A stretch of 50,780 nt of DNA, from the NCBI RefSeq assembly GCF_008757455.1, contig NZ_VCMV01000022.1, positions 13,604 to 64,383 of the forward strand, written 5' to 3'. The notes beneath the pieces were generated by a model. That model saw only the letters and a list, made by a program, of their open reading frames with translations. It did not search any database and was not told the DNA's origin. Shown here one piece after another: positions 24,541 through 33,185 of this stretch; positions within the stretch are counted from its first letter, which is position 1; each line of letters begins with the position of its first letter. Made by a program: the position numbers and the translations under genes. This DNA comes from Microvirga brassicacearum (GTDB taxonomy: Bacteria > Pseudomonadota > Alphaproteobacteria > Rhizobiales > Beijerinckiaceae).

Positions 24541-24710
24541 GCATAGACGGGCCGCCGCTGCTTGTGCGGGCAGTGCCTCTCCGCAGTAACTCCGAATGGG
24601 TAGTTTCCCGGCGATCGTGACAAAACCGCAACATAATCGGGGCAAAAAGGGCGTTGCCATCGCGAGGGGTTTTGCTCGATAACCGCCTCACCCTGCGGCA
24701 GGAGAGCCAG

Positions 24711-25607
24711 ATGAAATTGCTTCGATTCGGTGAGTATGGACGCGAAAAGCCTGGTCTTCTCGATGCGGACGGCAATATCCGCGACCTGTCCGGTGTGGTG
24801 CCGGACATGGCCCGTGATGCACTGGCGTCCGACAGCCTCGCCCGGCTGAAAGCCCTCGACCCGACATCGCTGCCTCTCGTGCCGGCCGGCCAGCGCATTG
24901 GCGCCTGCGTGGGCAATGTGGGCAACTTCATTGCCATCGGCCTCAACTATGCCGATCACGCCGCCGAGACCGGAGCGGCCATCCCCGCGGAACCCATTGT
25001 CTTCAACAAGGCGCCATCCTGCATCGTTGGGCCGAACGACGAGGTGATCATCCCGCGCGGCTCCGTCAAAACCGATTGGGAAGTCGAACTCGCCATCGTC
25101 ATCGGCGATCGCGCGTCCTATGTAGGCGCGAATGAGGCTATGAATTTCGTCGCCGGCTATTGCATCTGCAACGACGTGTCGGAGCGCGAATATCAGCTCG
25201 AACGCGGCGGCACATGGTCGAAAGGCAAGGGCTGCCCCACCTTCGGGCCGCTTGGCCCCTATCTCGTCACCAAGGACGAGATCCCCGACCCGCATAACCT
25301 GTCCATGTGGCTCGACGTGAACGACGAGCGCCGGCAAAAAGGCTCCACGCGAACCATGATCTTCAACGTGGCGAAGATCGTCTCCTACGTGTCGCATTTC
25401 ATGATTCTCGAGCCTGGCGACGTCATCACCACCGGCACGCCCCCCGGCGTCGGCATGGGCATGGTCCCGCAGCAATTCCTCAAGGCCGGCGACACGATGC
25501 GCCTCGGCATCGAGGGTTTGGGCGAGCAATACCAACGGGTCGTCGCCTTCGAGCAGCAGGGCGTCGATACCAGCCGCGGACTCAAGTCCGAATCGCCGCT
25601 GGCGTAG
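24711..25607 (+). CDS. Fumarylacetoacetate hydrolase (FAH) family protein
   Basis: From the ATG at 24711 (GGAGAG upstream) the protein is 298 residues. After a small N-terminal beta domain (MKLLRFGEYGREKPGLLDAD) comes the FAH catalytic fold with IGLNYADHAAE, PSCIVGPNDEVIIPRGS, the metal ligands in KTDWEVELAIVIG, CNDVSEREYQ, TGTPPGVGMGM and a late VVAFEQQ. Members hydrolyse or decarboxylate diketo acids (ureidoglycolate-like, 2,4-diketo-3-deoxy-fuconate, acylpyruvates). The substrate cannot be told here. An upstream ATG at 24654 is less likely. It is divergent from the FadL-type gene. Confidence 0.9.
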   Translation: MKLLRFGEYGREKPGLLDADGNIRDLSGVVPDMARDALASDSLARLKALDPTSLPLVPAGQRIGACVGNVGNFIAIGLNYADHAAETGAAIPAEPIVFNKAPSCIVGPNDEVIIPRGSVKTDWEVELAIVIGDRASYVGANEAMNFVAGYCICNDVSEREYQLERGGTWSKGKGCPTFGPLGPYLVTKDEIPDPHNLSMWLDVNDERRQKGSTRTMIFNVAKIVSYVSHFMILEPGDVITTGTPPGVGMGMVPQQFLKAGDTMRLGIEGLGEQYQRVVAFEQQGVDTSRGLKSESPLA

Positions 25608-25842
25608 GGCGAGACGGCCGGGGCCGGAGTCGGACGAAAACATCGCGGTCATCCGAATGCCCGCCGAAGACACCATCCGGATCGCCCTAACCGGCGAGAT
25701 GGTCCATGCGCAGCATGTCGCCGCGTTATTGACGGGTTGAAAGCCGTGAACCTCCTTTAGGCAAAACGCACTTGCCGGCGTGCTCTTGCCCCTCTTGCGG
25801 CGGGGATCGGAGCTTGACGAAGGGGAAAGGACGCCGACCGGC
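25608..25842. other. Gene-free stretch between FAH gene and lpdA, left part
   Basis: No gene can be supported. The plus strand has a 27-codon open stretch at 25657-25740 (begins MPAEDTIRIALTGEMVHAQH) that could be a worn remnant, but it is too short to identify. Family B repeats follow directly. Confidence 0.4.
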
Positions 25843-25950
25843 TCTCCTCCCCTTGTGGGGAGGAGTTGGAGGTGGGGGTGCGGGCGCCTTTCTTGCCCGA
25901 TCCGGAGCCGACACCCCCACCCTGGCCCTCCCCGCAAGGGGGAGGGAAAA
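25843..25950. repeat. Family B inverted repeat pair with about 31-base core
   Basis: The left unit (25843-25879) carries the hairpin CTCCTCCCCTTGTGGGGAGGAG and the edge GGAGGTGGGGGT. The right unit (25911-25950) carries ACCCCCACCCTGG and CCTCCCCGCAAGGGGGAGGG. The two face each other around a short core (25880-25910). The right unit begins six bases after the lpdA stop codon, so lpdA transcripts would end in a hairpin. Confidence 0.85.
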
Positions 25951-25955
25951 GTGCT

Positions 25956-27392
<1,437 letters not shown>

Positions 27393-27821
27393 TTAGGTCT
27401 CCATTTCCCCTCCCCCTTGCGGGGAGGGGTCAGGGGTGGGGGTGGTGCGGACGAGCGCCGCATGAATGGTGTCGAGCACGACATCGATTTCGAGCATGAC
27501 ATCGCGATTGGAAAAACGAAGAATCCGAAAGCCCTGACCGGCGAGATACGAGCTCCGTCTCTCGTCGTAGGCGACGGCTGCAGCAGCGCCGTGCTGCTCG
27601 CCATCGACCTCAACGATGATCCTCGCATTGTGACAGAGGAAGTCCGCCACATAGGGGCCGATGGGAACCTGGCGGCGAAAGTGCGTTCCTTCACGAGGCA
27701 AACGAGTTCTGAGATGCCACCACAACCGCCTCTCCGGCTCCGTCAATTCGCGGCGCAATGCCTTTGCATTCGTGGCGGCCCGCGACGAGATGGGCTCAAG
27801 ACGAGGCTGCTTCCATGACAT
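27393..27821 (-). CDS. DUF559 family endonuclease-like protein
   Basis: From the ATG at 27821 the protein is 142 residues. The DUF559 (very-short-patch-repair/restriction endonuclease-like) core reads LRRELTEPERRLWWHLR, FRRQVPIGPYVADFLCHNAR and IIVEVDGEQHG, giving the D...E-x-D acidic pattern expected of a PD-(D/E)XK nuclease, then DERRSSYLAGQGFRILRFSN. The last residues (TPTPDPSPQGGGE) come from an overlapping family B repeat. Its TAA is followed at once by the lpdA ATG, so translation may be coupled. It interrupts the pdhC-lpdA part of the operon. Family B repeats in inverted orientation flank it. No function is proven for stand-alone members. Confidence 0.87.
   Translation of the reverse strand: MSWKQPRLEPISSRAATNAKALRRELTEPERRLWWHLRTRLPREGTHFRRQVPIGPYVADFLCHNARIIVEVDGEQHGAAAAVAYDERRSSYLAGQGFRILRFSNRDVMLEIDVVLDTIHAALVRTTPTPDPSPQGGGEMET
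27401..27443. repeat. Family B repeat, left unit at the DUF559 3' end
   Basis: CCCCTCCCCCTTGCGGGGAG with the edge GGTCAGGGGTGGGGGT. It is in the orientation of the left units at 25843 and 50645 and encodes the last codons of the DUF559 gene. Confidence 0.85.
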
Positions 27822-27853
27822 TGCTGGTCCTGTTGGCAAGAGCTTGCATCACG

Positions 27854-27889
27854 ACCCCCACCCTGACCCTCCCCGCAAGGGGGAGGGAA
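27854..27889. repeat. Family B repeat, right unit upstream of DUF559
   Basis: ACCCCCACCCTGACCCTCCC followed by GCAAGGGGGAGGG. It is inverted relative to the copy at 27401-27443 and lies between the pdhC stop (27905) and the DUF559 start (27821). Confidence 0.85.
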
Positions 27890-27904
27890 AGATGCGGAGC
27901 TTTT

Positions 27905-29272
27905 TCACACCAACATCCCCATCGGGTTCTCGATCAGCACCTTGAATGCCGCCAGCAGTTCCGCGCCGAGCGCGCCGTCGACGACCCGGTGGTCGCAGGA
28001 CAGCGTCACGGTCATGGCCTGGACGATGGCGGGCGCGTTGTTCTTGACCACCACGCGCTGCTCGCCCGCGCCGACGGCGAGGATCGTGCCTTGCGGCGGG
28101 TTGATGACGGCAAGAAAGTCCTTGATGCCGAACATGCCGAGGTTGGACACCGCCGTCGAACCGCCGGTATATTCCTCAGGCTTCAGGCGGCGATTGCGCG
28201 CGCGTCCGGCAAGATCCTTCATCTCGGCCGAGATCGCGGTCAGCGTCTTCACCTCGGCCTTGCGGATCACCGGCGTAAACAGCCCGCCCTCGACGGCGAC
28301 GGCGACGCCCACATCCGAATGCTTCAGGCGCAGGATGCGATCATCCGCCCACACCGAATTGGCAGCCGGCACGCGCTGGAGCGCGATCGCCAATGCCTTG
28401 ATGACGAAGTCGTTGACGGAGAGTTTGTAGGTCGGCTTGCCGTCCTTGTCCTTCGGCGCACCTGCATTGATCTGCTCGCGCATGGCCATCAGCGCGTCGA
28501 GTTCGCAATCGAGCGCGAGATAGAAATGCGGCACCGTCTGCTTCGATTCGACGAGACGCTTGGCGATCGTCTTGCGCATGCCGTCGAGGGGAATTTCCTC
28601 GTAGGTGCCGGCCTCGAACATGGCCTTGACCTGATCGGACGACAGGCTGCTGGCAAGCGCCGCCGCCGGCGCTGCCTTTGGCGCTGCGGCGGGTTCGGCG
28701 CGTTTGGGCGCGCCGCCGGCGACAGCGGCTTTCACGTCCTTCTCGACCACGCGCCCATGCGGGCCGGAGCCCTGCACAGATGCAAGATCGATGCCCGCTT
28801 CCTTGGCGATACGCTTGGCGAGTGGCGAGGCAAAGACACGGTTCTCCCGCTCTGCGGCGCCGTTCGGTTTTGCAGCCGGTGCAGGAGCAGCGGGCATAGG
28901 CGCTGCTGCCGGCGGGGGCGCGGCCTGTGGCACCTCGGCTGCCGGAGCCGGCGCGGGGGGAGCCGCCGTCGCTTCGGCTTTCGGTGCGGGTCCGCCGGAA
29001 GCCGCACCTGTGACACTCTTCGGATCTTCGCCCTCGCCGGCGATCACAGCGATGGGCTGGTTGACGGGGACGTCCGCAGTGCCTTCGGCAATCAGGATCT
29101 TGGCGAGGATGCCCTCATCCACCGCCTCGACTTCCATTGTGGCCTTGTCGGTTTCGATCTCGGCGATCACGTCGCCGGATTTGACCGTGTCGCCTTCCTT
29201 CTTCAGCCACTTGGCAAGGTTGCCCTTTTCCATGGTGGGAGAGAGAGCGGGCATCAGGATATTGATGGGCAT
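27905..29272 (-). CDS. pdhC: Pyruvate dehydrogenase complex dihydrolipoamide acetyltransferase (E2)
   Basis: From the ATG at 29272 the protein is 455 residues. An N-terminal lipoyl domain ([17 protein letters not shown]; lipoyl lysine K43 in [13 protein letters not shown]) is followed by a long Ala/Pro-rich linker, a peripheral subunit-binding domain ([33 protein letters not shown]) and a catalytic domain ending in [15 protein letters not shown] (active-site H-x3-D-G). It forms the E2 core that passes acetyl groups to CoA. It follows the DUF5076 gene by 25 bases. An upstream in-frame reading to 29494 runs through that gene and is rejected. Confidence 0.96.
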   Translation of the reverse strand: MPINILMPALSPTMEKGNLAKWLKKEGDTVKSGDVIAEIETDKATMEVEAVDEGILAKILIAEGTADVPVNQPIAVIAGEGEDPKSVTGAASGGPAPKAEATAAPPAPAPAAEVPQAAPPPAAAPMPAAPAPAAKPNGAAERENRVFASPLAKRIAKEAGIDLASVQGSGPHGRVVEKDVKAAVAGGAPKRAEPAAAPKAAPAAALASSLSSDQVKAMFEAGTYEEIPLDGMRKTIAKRLVESKQTVPHFYLALDCELDALMAMREQINAGAPKDKDGKPTYKLSVNDFVIKALAIALQRVPAANSVWADDRILRLKHSDVGVAVAVEGGLFTPVIRKAEVKTLTAISAEMKDLAGRARNRRLKPEEYTGGSTAVSNLGMFGIKDFLAVINPPQGTILAVGAGEQRVVVKNNAPAIVQAMTVTLSCDHRVVDGALGAELLAAFKVLIENPMGMLV

Positions 29273-29297
29273 GGTGTTATGGATCCTGATCGATGTT

Positions 29298-29594
29298 TCA
29301 GTTGATGGCCTGGGTTGGGCCGGGATCGGAGGGATCGTCCAATTCGGTTTGGATTCCGGCGGTGATTTCAGCCATCGCCTCAGCTTCCGAAAATTCAGTC
29401 TCGGCGGCATAGACTCGCGCGGCGTGACGCGCGAGATCGACCAGCAGAACGCCCCACGTGAAGGGATCGTCGAACGCGCGCCGCAGTGCCACACTCACCG
29501 CCCCGTCCACCACCGAAGCCCGCAAGATCTCCACGCCGCCTTTTTCAAGGGCGTCCGGCGGAACGTTGAGGGCTTCGAATTTGCGGTCGGTCAT
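29298..29594 (-). CDS. DUF5076 domain protein
   Basis: From the ATG at 29594 the protein is 98 residues and starts [40 protein letters not shown] and [17 protein letters not shown] follow, a pattern repeatedly found between pdhB and pdhC in Hyphomicrobiales and named DUF5076. It has no signal peptide. Its start lies four bases after the pdhB stop, so it is surely part of the operon. A role in the assembly or control of the complex is conceivable but unproven. Confidence 0.88.
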   Translation of the reverse strand: MTDRKFEALNVPPDALEKGGVEILRASVVDGAVSVALRRAFDDPFTWGVLLVDLARHAARVYAAETEFSEAEAMAEITAGIQTELDDPSDPGPTQAIN

Positions 29595-29598
29595 GGCG

Positions 29599-31041
29599 TC
29601 ACCTGTAGCAAACGGCCTTCGCCGCCTGTACGATTTCGGCGACGGACGGCAGAGCGAGCTTTTCGAGGTTCGCAGCATACGGCATCGGCACGTCCTTGCC
29701 GGTGATGCGGATCACCGGTGCGTCGAGATAATCGAAGGCGTGCTCCATGATGCGGGCAGAGATTTCAGCGCCCACGCCCGATTGCGGATAGCCTTCCTCG
29801 ACGGTGACGCAGCGTCCGGTCTTCATCACCGAGGCCACGATGGTGTCGGTATCCATCGGACGGATCGTGCGCAGGTCGATGATTTCGGCGCTGATGCCTT
29901 CCTTCTCGAGTTCCTGCGCGGCCTTCAGCGCGTAGCTGACGCCGATGGAGAACGACACCAGCGTGACGTCCTTGCCCTCGCGGTGGATGCGCGCCTTGCC
30001 GATCGGCACGGTGAAATCATCGAGCTTCGGCACCGGGAACGACTGGCCGTAGAGGATCTCGTTCTCGAGGAAGATCACCGGGTTGGGATCGCGGATGGCG
30101 CTCTTGAGCAAACCCTTCGCGTCGGCGGCCGAATACGGCGACACCACCTTGAGGCCCGGAACGGCGGAGTACCACGCCGAAAAGTCCTGGCTGTGCTGCG
30201 CGCCGACGCGGGAGGCCGCGCCGTTCGGGCCGCGAAAGACGATCGGCGCGCCGAGCTGGCCGCCCGACATGTAGAGCGTCTTCGCCGCCGAGTTGATGAG
30301 CTGGTCGATGGCCTGCATGGCGAAGTTGAAGGTCATGAACTCGACGATGGGTCGCAGGCCCGTGAAGGCCGCGCCGACACCGACGCCGGCAAAGCCATGC
30401 TCCGTGATCGGCGTGTCGATGACCCGGCGTTCGCCGAATTCCTGCAGCAATCCTTGCGTGACCTTGTACGCGCCCTGGTATTCGGCGACCTCTTCGCCCA
30501 TCACGAAGACGTTCGGATCCTTGCGCATCTCCTCCGCCATGGCATCGCGAAGCGCTTCGCGGACGGTCATCGTGACCATCTCGGTGCCTTCCGGAATTTC
30601 GGCCATGGCATCGTGCGCAGAACGGCTCGAAATGATCGAAGGGGCGGCGGGCAAAGCATCGGGCGACGTATCCCCACCACGGCCCAAGGCCGATGAGGTC
30701 TCGCTCATGCCCTCGCTCTGCGAATCCGGTGTCGGAGCAGTCTGCCCGGGAGCGGCCGGTGCGGCCGGTGCGCTGGCGACGGCTTTCGATGCGTCCTCGC
30801 CTTCGACTGCGAGCACGCCGATGGGCGTGTTCACCGCGACGTTGTCGGTGCCGTCCCCGACGAGAATCCTCGCCAGAACACCCTCGTCGATCGCCTCGAC
30901 CTCCATGGTCGCTTTGTCGGTTTCGATTTCGGCCAGCACGTCGCCGGGCTTGACCTTGTCGCCTTCTTTTTTCAGCCATTTGGCCAGTTTGCCCTGTTCC
31001 ATGGTGGGAGACAGGGCGGGCATGAGAATGTCGATCGCCAT
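29599..31041 (-). CDS. pdhB: Pyruvate dehydrogenase E1 component beta subunit with N-terminal lipoyl domain
   Basis: This 480-residue protein has an N-terminal lipoyl domain ([20 protein letters not shown], lipoyl lysine K43), an Ala/Pro/Ser-rich linker (about 85-150) and then the E1-beta transketolase-like domain ([60 protein letters not shown]). The fused lipoyl domain is characteristic of alphaproteobacterial PdhB. With PdhA it decarboxylates pyruvate using thiamine diphosphate. It follows pdhA by 63 bases. Confidence 0.96.
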   Translation of the reverse strand: MAIDILMPALSPTMEQGKLAKWLKKEGDKVKPGDVLAEIETDKATMEVEAIDEGVLARILVGDGTDNVAVNTPIGVLAVEGEDASKAVASAPAAPAAPGQTAPTPDSQSEGMSETSSALGRGGDTSPDALPAAPSIISSRSAHDAMAEIPEGTEMVTMTVREALRDAMAEEMRKDPNVFVMGEEVAEYQGAYKVTQGLLQEFGERRVIDTPITEHGFAGVGVGAAFTGLRPIVEFMTFNFAMQAIDQLINSAAKTLYMSGGQLGAPIVFRGPNGAASRVGAQHSQDFSAWYSAVPGLKVVSPYSAADAKGLLKSAIRDPNPVIFLENEILYGQSFPVPKLDDFTVPIGKARIHREGKDVTLVSFSIGVSYALKAAQELEKEGISAEIIDLRTIRPMDTDTIVASVMKTGRCVTVEEGYPQSGVGAEISARIMEHAFDYLDAPVIRITGKDVPMPYAANLEKLALPSVAEIVQAAKAVCYR

Positions 31042-31104
31042 GGAAGACTCTTTTCCAGTTGCCGCTGCGGCGAATATTGGAGGGCGAATTGTCGGGGAGA
31101 GCGC

Positions 31105-32151
31105 CTAATGCGCTTCCAGGAGAATGTCGGTGTAGAGCTCGGAGGGATCGGGCTCCGGATCGTGGGTTGCGAACTCGGCCGCCTCGTTGACGATCTCGCG
31201 CACCTTGCTGTCGATGGCCTTCAGCTCGTCTTCGGACAGCTTCCAGCTTTCGAGAAGCCGGCGGCGCACCTGCTCGATCGGATCGTGCTCCTCGCGCATG
31301 CGGGTCACCTCGTCCTTCGTGCGGTACTTGGCCGGATCGGACATGGAATGGCCGCGATAGCGATAGGTCTGCATCTCGAGGATGTAAGGCCCCTTGCCGG
31401 ACCGTGCGTGCTCGACGGCGCGCTGGCCGGCAGCGTAGACCGCGCGGATATCCATGCCGTCCACCTGCTCGCCCGGAATGTTGAAGGAGACGCCGCGCTT
31501 CGAGAAATCCGTTTGCGCCGACGCGCGGTTGACGGAGGTTCCCATGGCGTAACGGTTGTTCTCGATCACGTAGACGACGGGCAGCTTCCACAGCTGCGCC
31601 ATGTTGAAGCTCTCGTAGACCTGGCCCTGGTTGGCCGCGCCATCGCCGAAATAGGTGAGGCAGACATTGCCGTTCTGCCGGTAATGATTGGCGAACGCGA
31701 TGCCGGTGCCGAGCGAGACCTGCGCACCGACGATGCCATGGCCGCCGTAGAAATGCTTCTCCTTGGAGAACATGTGCATCGAGCCGCCCTTGCCCTTCGA
31801 CAAGCCGCCGCGACGGCCGGTCAATTCGGCCATGACGCCTCGCGCCTCCATGCCGCAAGCCAGCATGTGACCGTGATCGCGATAACCCGTGATCACCTGG
31901 TCGCCCTCCCGGGTCGCCAGCTGCATGCCGACGACGACGGCCTCCTGACCGATATAGAGGTGACAGAATCCGCCGATGAGGCCCATGCCGTACATCTGTC
32001 CGGACTTCTCCTCGAAGCGACGGATCAGCAGCATCTCGCGATAGGCGCTGAGATCCTGGCCCTTGTCGAATTGGGGAGAATTGGGAGTGGCTTTTCGGGC
32101 CGGCGTCTTGTTTGGCGTGGACTTGTTTGCCTTGCGGGCAGCAACAGCCAT
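31105..32151 (-). CDS. pdhA: Pyruvate dehydrogenase E1 component alpha subunit
   Basis: From the ATG at 32151 (GGAGGACCCG before it) the protein is 348 residues. A short Lys/Pro-rich N-terminus leads to LSAYREMLLIRRFEEKSGQM. The thiamine diphosphate motif starts GDGAANQGQVYES and ends ENNRYAMGTS, and YRYRGHSMSDPAKYRT is the loop that carries regulatory serines in mitochondrial homologues. It forms the alpha2beta2 E1 with PdhB. An upstream start at 32265 runs through the promoter-like AT-rich region and is rejected. It is the first pdh gene, downstream of ftsB. Confidence 0.96.
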   Translation of the reverse strand: MAVAARKANKSTPNKTPARKATPNSPQFDKGQDLSAYREMLLIRRFEEKSGQMYGMGLIGGFCHLYIGQEAVVVGMQLATREGDQVITGYRDHGHMLACGMEARGVMAELTGRRGGLSKGKGGSMHMFSKEKHFYGGHGIVGAQVSLGTGIAFANHYRQNGNVCLTYFGDGAANQGQVYESFNMAQLWKLPVVYVIENNRYAMGTSVNRASAQTDFSKRGVSFNIPGEQVDGMDIRAVYAAGQRAVEHARSGKGPYILEMQTYRYRGHSMSDPAKYRTKDEVTRMREEHDPIEQVRRRLLESWKLSEDELKAIDSKVREIVNEAAEFATHDPEPDPSELYTDILLEAH

Positions 32152-32258
32152 CGGGTCCTCCGAAGGGTTTCCTCGACGAAAGTTGTAGCGCAGTCCGTCC
32201 GGGAAATCGAGAGGCGCAAAGAGGTGTTTCAACGATACAGTGAACAGCCCAACCGACT

Positions 32259-32291
32259 GATTCAACTTGTCAAAATCGAATCAACTTGATT
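32259..32291 (-). promoter_or_regulatory. Putative operator/promoter region upstream of pdhA
   Basis: The AT-rich ftsB-pdhA gap holds the palindrome AATCAACTTGATT (32279-32291) and a related half site GATTCAACTTG (32259-32269) 20 bases away. A TTGACA hexamer on the minus strand (32268-32273) overlaps them, though no clear -10 box is seen at standard spacing. The layout suggests a repressor or activator site for the pdh genes; the regulator is unknown. Confidence 0.4.
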
Positions 32292-32311
32292 TGAGTTAAG
32301 TAGAAATTCGG

Positions 32312-32635
32312 TTAGTTTTTGCTGTCGGGGAGGATGATCACGAGATCGCTGCGGTGCACACGTCCGAGCATGATCCGCGCCCGCTCTTCGAGAAGATCGC
32401 GGTCGATCTGGTCGCTGCGAAGCAGCGCGATGCGGCGATCCCAATCGGCCCGCTCGGATCGAACGATCTCGAGTTCGTTGGTCAAATCCTGCGCCTGCGC
32501 CTCGTATTTCTCACGCGCGTCGAAGCCGCGCGCGCCGCTATGGGCGTGGTGCACGAAATAACCCACGACAGCCGCCGAAACGCTGTAAAGCATCAGCGGA
32601 ATGAGGAAACGACGGACGCGCCTGCGAATGACCAT
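32312..32635 (-). CDS. ftsB: Septum formation initiator family protein (FtsB/DivIC)
   Basis: This 107-residue bitopic membrane protein has a basic N-terminus (MVIRRRVRRFL) and one membrane helix (IPLMLYSVSAAVVGYFVHHA). A periplasmic coiled coil (YEAQAQDLTNELEIVRSERA) follows, then the family's end motif region (DRDLLEERARIMLGRVHRSD). FtsB links early and late divisome proteins through FtsL and FtsQ. In Hyphomicrobiales ftsB normally lies directly between eno and pdhA; here RTX genes separate it from eno. Confidence 0.9.
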   Translation of the reverse strand: MVIRRRVRRFLIPLMLYSVSAAVVGYFVHHAHSGARGFDAREKYEAQAQDLTNELEIVRSERADWDRRIALLRSDQIDRDLLEERARIMLGRVHRSDLVIILPDSKN

Positions 32636-32743
32636 GGCGAGATTCCTACATCGTCATGGTTAAGAACCGGTTTCCTGAGGGGCGTGCAACGTTCGGTGGA
32701 GGCGTTCACGCGGAGACCTGCAGGCCAATCATGCCGCACGGTT

Positions 32744-32855
32744 CAGCGTGATGCCAGAAAGGCCGAAAGGGCCTGTCTTGGAGCACGAGGCTGTCCAGAG
32801 ACCGCTGGACGGTCCTTCGAGACGCCGATACGCGGCTCCTCAGGTGAGGCGGAGA
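32744..32855. repeat. Family A palindromic repeat upstream of ftsB
   Basis: CAGCGTGATGCCAGAAAGGC, AGGCCGAAAGGGCCT, the CTCCAGAGACCGCTG-like middle and GTCCTTCGAGACGCC are followed by CGGCTCCTCAGGTGAGG. The orientation is opposite to the copy at 16138. Part of the ftsB-RTX gap (32636-33185), which has no gene. Confidence 0.7.
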
Positions 32856-32885
32856 CACACTAAGTGCCATGGAGGCGTAGGCTCC

Positions 32886-32985
32886 GCCTTATCCTGAGGA
32901 GCGAGCTTGCTCGCGTCTCGAAGGATCCTCCAGAGACCACTGGCTTCGAGACCGGCCTGCGGCCTTCCTCAGCAGAGGCTGTGGG
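32886..32985. repeat. Family A palindromic repeat, second copy upstream of ftsB
   Basis: CCTTATCCTGAGGAGCGAGC, GTCTCGAAGGATCCTCCAGA, GACCACTGGCTTCGAGACCG and CTTCCTCAGCAGAGGC, in the same orientation as the copy at 16138. Two neighbouring copies in opposite orientation make a large potential cruciform. Confidence 0.8.
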
Positions 32986-33121
32986 GTTCTGTTCAGTCCT
33001 ACGGCGTCGCCGCAGCGGTCAGGCAACCTCCCGGGCAGCCTCTCAGGACGAGGCAGAGCCTTCGTCTTCGGAGGCATTCCCGGCCCATCCATACACTGAC
33101 GCGCGCCGGAGTTAGGCGTGC

Positions 33122-33146
33122 GTGCCCGGGCCAGGCCCGGGCATGA
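33122..33146. repeat. GC-rich hairpin after the RTX gene
   Basis: TGCCCGGGCCAGGCCCGGGCA is an almost perfect palindrome about 40 bases past the stop codon of the intact RTX gene. It may protect or end that transcript. There is no T-tract. Confidence 0.5.
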
Positions 33147-33185
33147 CGGAAAGAAATTCACGAGTGCGGGCACGTGCGCCCTCGC

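Noticed and set aside
27667..27690. A second EcfG-like promoter (GGAAC ... CGTT)
   Set aside because: The spacing is 15 bases, not 16-17, and it lies inside the DUF559 coding region pointing antisense to it.
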